DNA from: Trileptium ribeirensis
Lineage: Eukaryota; Nematoda; Enoplea; Enoplida; Thoracostomopsidae
DNA length: 64,000 nucleotides
Assembly (NCBI GenBank): GCA_030248225.1
Contig: JASANE010028070.1
Coordinates: 1-64,000 of the forward strand
Direction: 5' to 3'
Positions 59,113 to 64,000 of this stretch are shown in pieces. Made by a program: the position numbers and the translations under genes. Each line of letters begins with the position of its first letter. Positions within the stretch are counted from its first letter, which is position 1. A model generated the notes under the pieces. The model worked only from the letters and a program-made list of their open reading frames with translations. It was not told the DNA's origin and searched no databases.

Positions 59113-60021
59113 CGCTTCAAAATTGGCGGCAAATCGGCAAATTTTTAAACATTTTCCTGCACAGTTAATGGAACGGGCTCCGGGGCCTAGAGCAAAGAAA
59201 AGGATGAAATTATGATCATGGAGGCGAAGCCGTCAGAAATAACACGATCGAACCACGTTTCAGCGCCGAGCCACTTCCAGTAATCCGTCTTTGCAGTTAC
59301 CGTTTTCCCACCAGCCACGCCGCAACCAGCGAGAGGCGACTCATCCGCACCGCAGCGCGCAGGGTCGCAGGAGAAAGAAGCTGCAGAGACAAGACGCACA
59401 CACCAGATTCATCGAGAAAACAGACAACCAAAAAGGGGTCCAAAAGAGAAAACCAAGAGGGCAACACACTTCCAGAAAATCCAAAAACCAAACCCAATAC
59501 CCCCCTTTTAGGGGATCGCGCTCGCTCACGCCGTCCCTTATCCCCTTAAATATTCTTGAAAAATAGTATAGTTGGATGTGTTAAGCATGCGAATATATTA
59601 CTGGAAAGCTCGTGTCTACAACACTCATTGGTATGTGTTCTCTTTTGGACACCCTCGTTTAGTTGTACTGTAAATATTCTCGAATAAAATCTAGAAAATC
59701 AACCATGGTGTGTCGCGTTATTTATCTCTGCAGCTTCATGTGTTCCTCCTGATTTGTCCGCTCGGACCAGTCAACCCTGCGCGCTGCGGCCTGCGGATGA
59801 AAGATCCCAAGCCTCAATGCGCATGGTTTGCTAGCTAGCTCAACATGTGAAAACGGTAAACGTATTGCGAGAGGAATTCACGGAATTGTTAACTGGAATC
59901 ACTCGTGAAAACGTCATACCCGAATCATAGTTAAAATTTACTAGACAGATTCCTTCACCTCAATAGATCCAATAAATTAAGTCAAATCCATTTCAATTTG
60001 CAATGTACCACCGACCAAAGC
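59113..60021. other. Spacer of the palindrome, partly GC-rich
   Basis: About 900 bp present once. The part at about 59260-59540 is GC-rich and unlike its surroundings (for example CCACGCCGCAACCAGCGAGA and CCGCAGCGCGCAGGGTCGCA). It has overlapping open frames of 60 to 91 codons on both strands, none with a recognisable domain. The later part (59570-60020) is AT-rich with AATAAA at about 59683. It could be a remnant of a different mobile element or the edge of an unrelated gene. Confidence 0.6.
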
Positions 60022-60816
60022 ATTCGACGTTAAACTATCAAGGATTGTCGGAACCCTGTGGGGACCACCTTTTTTACAGCTGAATAGTAGGGTTAGGATC
60101 ATTATGAGATGAGTCCGAGTCAAAATTTATACTGCAGTCGGATATATCCAGAAATTTATTCTAAATTAATAACGAATCAAACAACTTCCAGATGAGATCA
60201 GGATAGGGAATATCGGTTGGGCATTATGACCTGTGAGCAGATGCCGGTGCCAACCTCCCTGAGGGACCTCAGTAATCATACCGGATACTAGACACGTGCG
60301 CAACCAATCGGGCGAGGTCCGAACACACCTTATCCTGAGGCGCGCTTGCAACTTGCTGAGCTAAATAGCTTCTTGGGTCTGAACAAGAAAAGTGTCAAAA
60401 TTAAAAATTATGGCCCACCCTTGAGGTTATGATAGCCGGGGTCGTATGGGCATGGTGTTAGGAAGTTGCGAAATGCAGCTGCGTAACTTTAGTACACATA
60501 AAAAGACTACCGTCACCCGGAGAAGAAGAGGGGTTCACCTCTTCCTAAGTTTTATGCAGACCTAGTACGGCTCTCCTACCGCCCAATATTTTTTGCTGCC
60601 CTTACCCAGTACCCTAACAGAAAAAGGCCCCTACCCACCACAGTGGGAAAACGCGCACCCGGTACACTGTTGCAAAATCGTGGCAAAGCTACTTCATGAC
60701 GATTTACACCGTTCATTCGGAGTTTTTTGCTTGGATCTGCTTACTCATACGTATGTACACTTACATTGGACGCAAAGCTTGACATCGCATCTTACCACAC
60801 ACATATAATATACTGA

Positions 60817-61005
60817 TGTTGGCTAATGTAACTTTTAGGGGCGGAAATGAAATTATGCCATGCTGTTCTTGATATACAAAGCCTTTAAGCTAAGGTCTCT
60901 ATATAACCCATATACCCCCAAGCCCCCGAACCACCGCTCTAAGCTTTTCTTTTTCTAACGATATAACGTCCGGCTCCTAAATGTGATATGGGCCGTGATG
61001 GTTTA
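60817..61005 (-). mobile_element. Family A inverted-ended element, copy 7 (right palindrome arm)
   Basis: Mirror of copy 6: GGCTAATGTAACTTTTAGGG at the left end and CCGGCTCCTAAATGTGATAT at the right. Several small differences from copy 6 (for example TTATATCG against TTTTATCG). Confidence 0.75.
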
Positions 61006-63111
61006 TCACGCCAAACTCTCAAGTGCTGTTCTGAACTTTAGTGTTTGCTGATATTTTCGGTTAGCCCCTGTCAGCCCGAATTTGGTCAACTCTGAGGATA
61101 CAACGATAATTTTAGTTTCATTGCACTCAACTTGCCGAGCTGGCTCAAAAAGCACCCATTTCAGCCATTTTACTGACAAAATTTTCTCGATTTTGTGCTC
61201 CCAAATACCCAAAATTTTCAAAAACAATTTTTTCCGGATAAATACATAATTTGATATATCATTCGAACCTCATTTAAAAGCTGAGTAGAATGGTGGTAAA
61301 TGTGCCCAATTGGTTCATGGGTTAAGGAGTTTTTTTTCCATTCATAGGATATCCTAATCCTTGGTTTAAAGTCTAAGTTTAATGCTGATTTTATGACCAT
61401 TCCACTCAACACCTCAATGCGGTTCGATTAAGATATAACAATACGTATTTGTGGAGAAATATTTTTTCGAAATTTCATGCACCATTGGAACCGAAAAACA
61501 ATCGAAAAAAATTGACAAGCACTCATGACTGCAAGCAATGTTGTTTTGAAAAAGTAATATCTATATGTACACGGAACTAGTTCTTTTAGCCTTTCATTAA
61601 TTATGAGTGTCGATCTAGCACACAAACGTCGAGCTTATCAAAGTATGGTGTCCAATTAAGCAAAGGAACTGCACAATCTTACTAATAGTGTAATTTGTCA
61701 GCCAGTTTAAAACTTAAGCCAAATATGAAAATCCAATGCATGAGAAAGACGCCCAAAGTGAGTGGATATGGTATGAATGTAAAATGAAAAGGATAGACCA
61801 CAAGGCTTGCTAAAGTGGACCGAATTTCAGTTAAAAACTAAAACACAAATTGCCCGCCAAAAGCCGATCATTGTATATATAGGCGGTGAATCAGTAATAA
61901 AAGTAAGAATCAACTGAAATTTCATCTAATTAGAGCAGAGACAGTTTGCATTGTTGAAAGTGAAGCGTTTAGCAATTAGTCCAGTATTTACTGTTTATAG
62001 CTGAATAACTTGCTTTCACAGTAACAAATGTTGAGCTTGCAAAAGTGTCGAGTTAATAAAATTTTTTATACTATTGGATGGTATGCTGTTGACTGCTGGC
62101 AGGCAGGTGTAGACTATTGCCAGGAAAAACTTTCACATTGTAGGTCTTTATAATGTAATCGTCGCACAATGCCACAGAACGATTCAAATCAAACCGAGAA
62201 CACCGTATCATATTAAGTAGTGCATTTCAAGCTGGGCATCTCGCATGCTTTGTAATTAAATGCTGCAAGTATAACTTCCGCAGTTTACTTTTCTATCTGA
62301 TAAGTTTTTAGAATACAACAAGGATATACAATACACCACTTAGTACTAGGAATTACGACGCTTGGAATTAAATTGTCACCTGCATTGTTTAAAATATTTC
62401 CAAAATAATGTTCACTTCAGATCTGTAGTAAAGTAAAAGGCATAACTAAAAATATCTTTCTACTTGAAAGACAAGTACAGGTTCAAAGAAGCTATAGAGT
62501 TTCGTAGATATGTACATGTGTTACATACGACATGTCGTATGTAACAAAAATTTTGCAGTAGATGGGCTCATTATTTTGTGAATCAGCAATATGTCAGCCT
62601 TTCTGAAATCATAAAAATTAGCGGCGATGAACTTGATCGGAATTTATGTACAATACATACCGCGATGCAGAAAGTAAAGATTTCCGAAAAAGAGTATATA
62701 AGTTGACATGCAAATATTCAGGACTAAACCAAGAGAAAATAATAGCCAAATGGATTTCAGCGATAGTTAAAATTCACATGATATGTGCGTCTAAGTCATC
62801 AGCAGTAGTTTCTCGTTATCTTTCGGACTGCAGTAAGAATGTATTTCTGTACGCGCTTGTGTTGTAGCGAAATCAGGCTCCGTGTTTGCATCGATCCAGT
62901 CTAGTATCTGTTTCGGCCGCAAACGATTATGAAGCGTTTCGAGCGAACGAATCGGCGGAACGAAGCCCAAATCGTTGTCGTTTGCGAGATCTGAAGTTGG
63001 AACACAATCCGCTTGTCAAGACAGCCGAACGTTACATGATGGCTCGAATTTAATACCCCGGCTGACAAAATACTTCTACGATAACAGCTCAGCTTTCTCT
63101 TAAGAATCTCG

Positions 63112-63297
63112 GCCATTTAAACTTTTATGGGCGGAAAGAAATTAATGCTACGATATTCTTGATATACTGAAGCTAAGCTAAACGTCCCACTATAAACCAT
63201 ACTTTAAGATTAAGACTAAGCCGGGGAACCACCGCACCCTGTGAACCCTTGCTCTTTAAGCTGTTCTTTCTCTAACGATATAACGTCCGCCCATGAA
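63112..63297 (-). mobile_element. Family A inverted-ended element, copy 8 (right palindrome arm)
   Basis: Mirror of copy 5, nearly identical. Ends ACTTTTATGGGCGGAAAG and CGATATAACGTCCGCCC. Confidence 0.72.
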
Positions 63298-63514
63298 TCA
63301 CAATTAGTTATCCATTTTTATGCATTTTTATCGGCGGATGCAGCTGTTTCCAGTACGTACCGAATCGCATGCAAAGTAGTGGAAGACGTTTTATTGCATC
63401 AACATTCAATTTATTAAAACCTCAATGTCGCTCAAGAATATTAGTTCATATGAGTGTTGATGTCTTGGCAATTGCAGTCGGTTTACGGATCATGCTGTTC
63501 CTCTAGACTTTCAC

Positions 63515-63993
63515 TAGTTATGTGTGAGTAAACTTAAATTGACCCCGCCAACCATCCTATTTTGTCATTACCGATATCGAATCGGAAACCCTTGTTACGG
63601 AAAAAAGACTTAATTTCATTCGGTTTTTCGCTAATAGAAACTTGGCAAAATCCAATTCAAGTGCCTGAAATTAGACTTGTGTGCGAACAGAATTACGGAG
63701 ATTTTAATTTCCAGAAATTCTGTTCACTAATCCATGGCCATTTAAATTTGGGTTATTCAGTGTTCGCCAAAATTAATTGGAAAAATAACGTCACAATCAA
63801 ATCGACAAATTTTCGTCCTCAAAAATTTAGGTAATTTTTCTTGAATTTTGGCGAACACTAAATGGTTAGATTTCAATCCCAATCGCTGTGATCCGAGTTT
63901 CAATTATCCAAAAAGCGTTCCGTAACAAATTTTATGCAAGAATCCCGAAAATAGGATGCTTGGCGGGGTTATTTTAGGTTTACTCGCGCATTA
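63515..63993 (+). mobile_element. Family C inverted-ended element, copy 3 (right palindrome arm)
   Basis: Mirror of copy 2. Left end ATGTGTGAGTAAACTTAAAT then TGACCCCGCCAACCATCC; right end GCTTGGCGGGGTTATTTTAG then TTTACTCGCGCAT followed by ACTAGT. Plus-strand open frame of 90 codons (63562-63834), same peptide as copy 2 until a change near its end. Confidence 0.78.
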
Positions 63994-64000
63994 CTAGTAC

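Larger units (their letters stand above)
55052..63993. repeat. Giant imperfect palindrome, arms about 4 kb
   Basis: Left arm about 55052-59112 and right arm about 60022-63993 are inverted copies; paired positions sum to about 119,045 at the outside and 119,135 at the inside. Examples: GGGGCGGACGTTATATCG at 55757 pairs with the complement at about 63290; CATTAATTATGAGTGTCG near 61600 pairs with 57481; the sequence around GGTGGTCCCCACAGGGTTCC at 59067 pairs with 60047. The outer few hundred bp match almost perfectly, while inner parts carry more small changes. Each arm contains one family C and two family A elements. The right end reaches the window edge, so the full extent is unknown. Confidence 0.88.

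Noticed and set aside
59291..59566. ORFs of 60-91 codons in the GC-rich palindrome spacer
   Set aside because: They overlap on both strands and none has a known domain; high GC alone lowers stop frequency.

Overview
This window is eukaryotic nuclear DNA, almost certainly from an invertebrate animal. It is AT-rich, and it is filled by one large gene of many short exons on the + strand. The gene has GT...AG introns of 0.3 to 5.5 kb, and short inverted-repeat elements fill the spaces between exons. I saw no bacterial operon structure, ribosome binding sites, rRNA or CRISPR array. The species cannot be fixed from sequence alone; an ecdysozoan such as a nematode is only a guess from the style of the protein.

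The gene (about 3515 to 53703) encodes PPIP5K (Vip1/diphosphoinositol pentakisphosphate kinase), a two-domain enzyme. Its N-terminal ATP-grasp kinase makes inositol pyrophosphates and its C-terminal histidine-acid-phosphatase domain removes them. I pieced together 24 exons whose splice phases all agree, giving a reading frame of 1204 codons. Exons 1 to 8 (3515 to 18450) hold the kinase domain ([13 protein letters not shown]) and the start of the phosphatase domain (RHGDRTP). Exons 9 to 18 (20882 to 40862) complete the phosphatase domain, ending at ELHFSPG. Exons 19 to 24 (43017 to 53703) encode a poorly conserved acidic and basic tail. The last exon is the least certain.

The introns and flanks hold several repeat families. 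Family A is about 180 to 230 bp with long terminal inverted repeats; eight copies and a fragment were seen. Family C is about 480 bp with inverted ends of about 45 bp and a shared small ORF. Family E has GC-rich ends and a T-rich core and is bounded by CATACATGCT/AGCATGTATG. There are also foldback elements at 0.7-1.2, 46.9-47.4 and 48.8-49.4 kb, a 2.2-kb element bounded by CCGGGTACC-type ends (29.97-32.18 kb), and a pair of 266-bp inverted-ended elements that carry a tRNA-like promoter (33.2-33.7 kb).

The last 9 kb (about 55052 to 63993) is one huge imperfect palindrome: two arms of about 4 kb around a spacer of about 900 bp that is partly GC-rich. Each arm contains one family C and two family A elements. 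This is the most unusual structure in the window. It could be a real inverted duplication, a giant foldback transposon or an assembly artefact.
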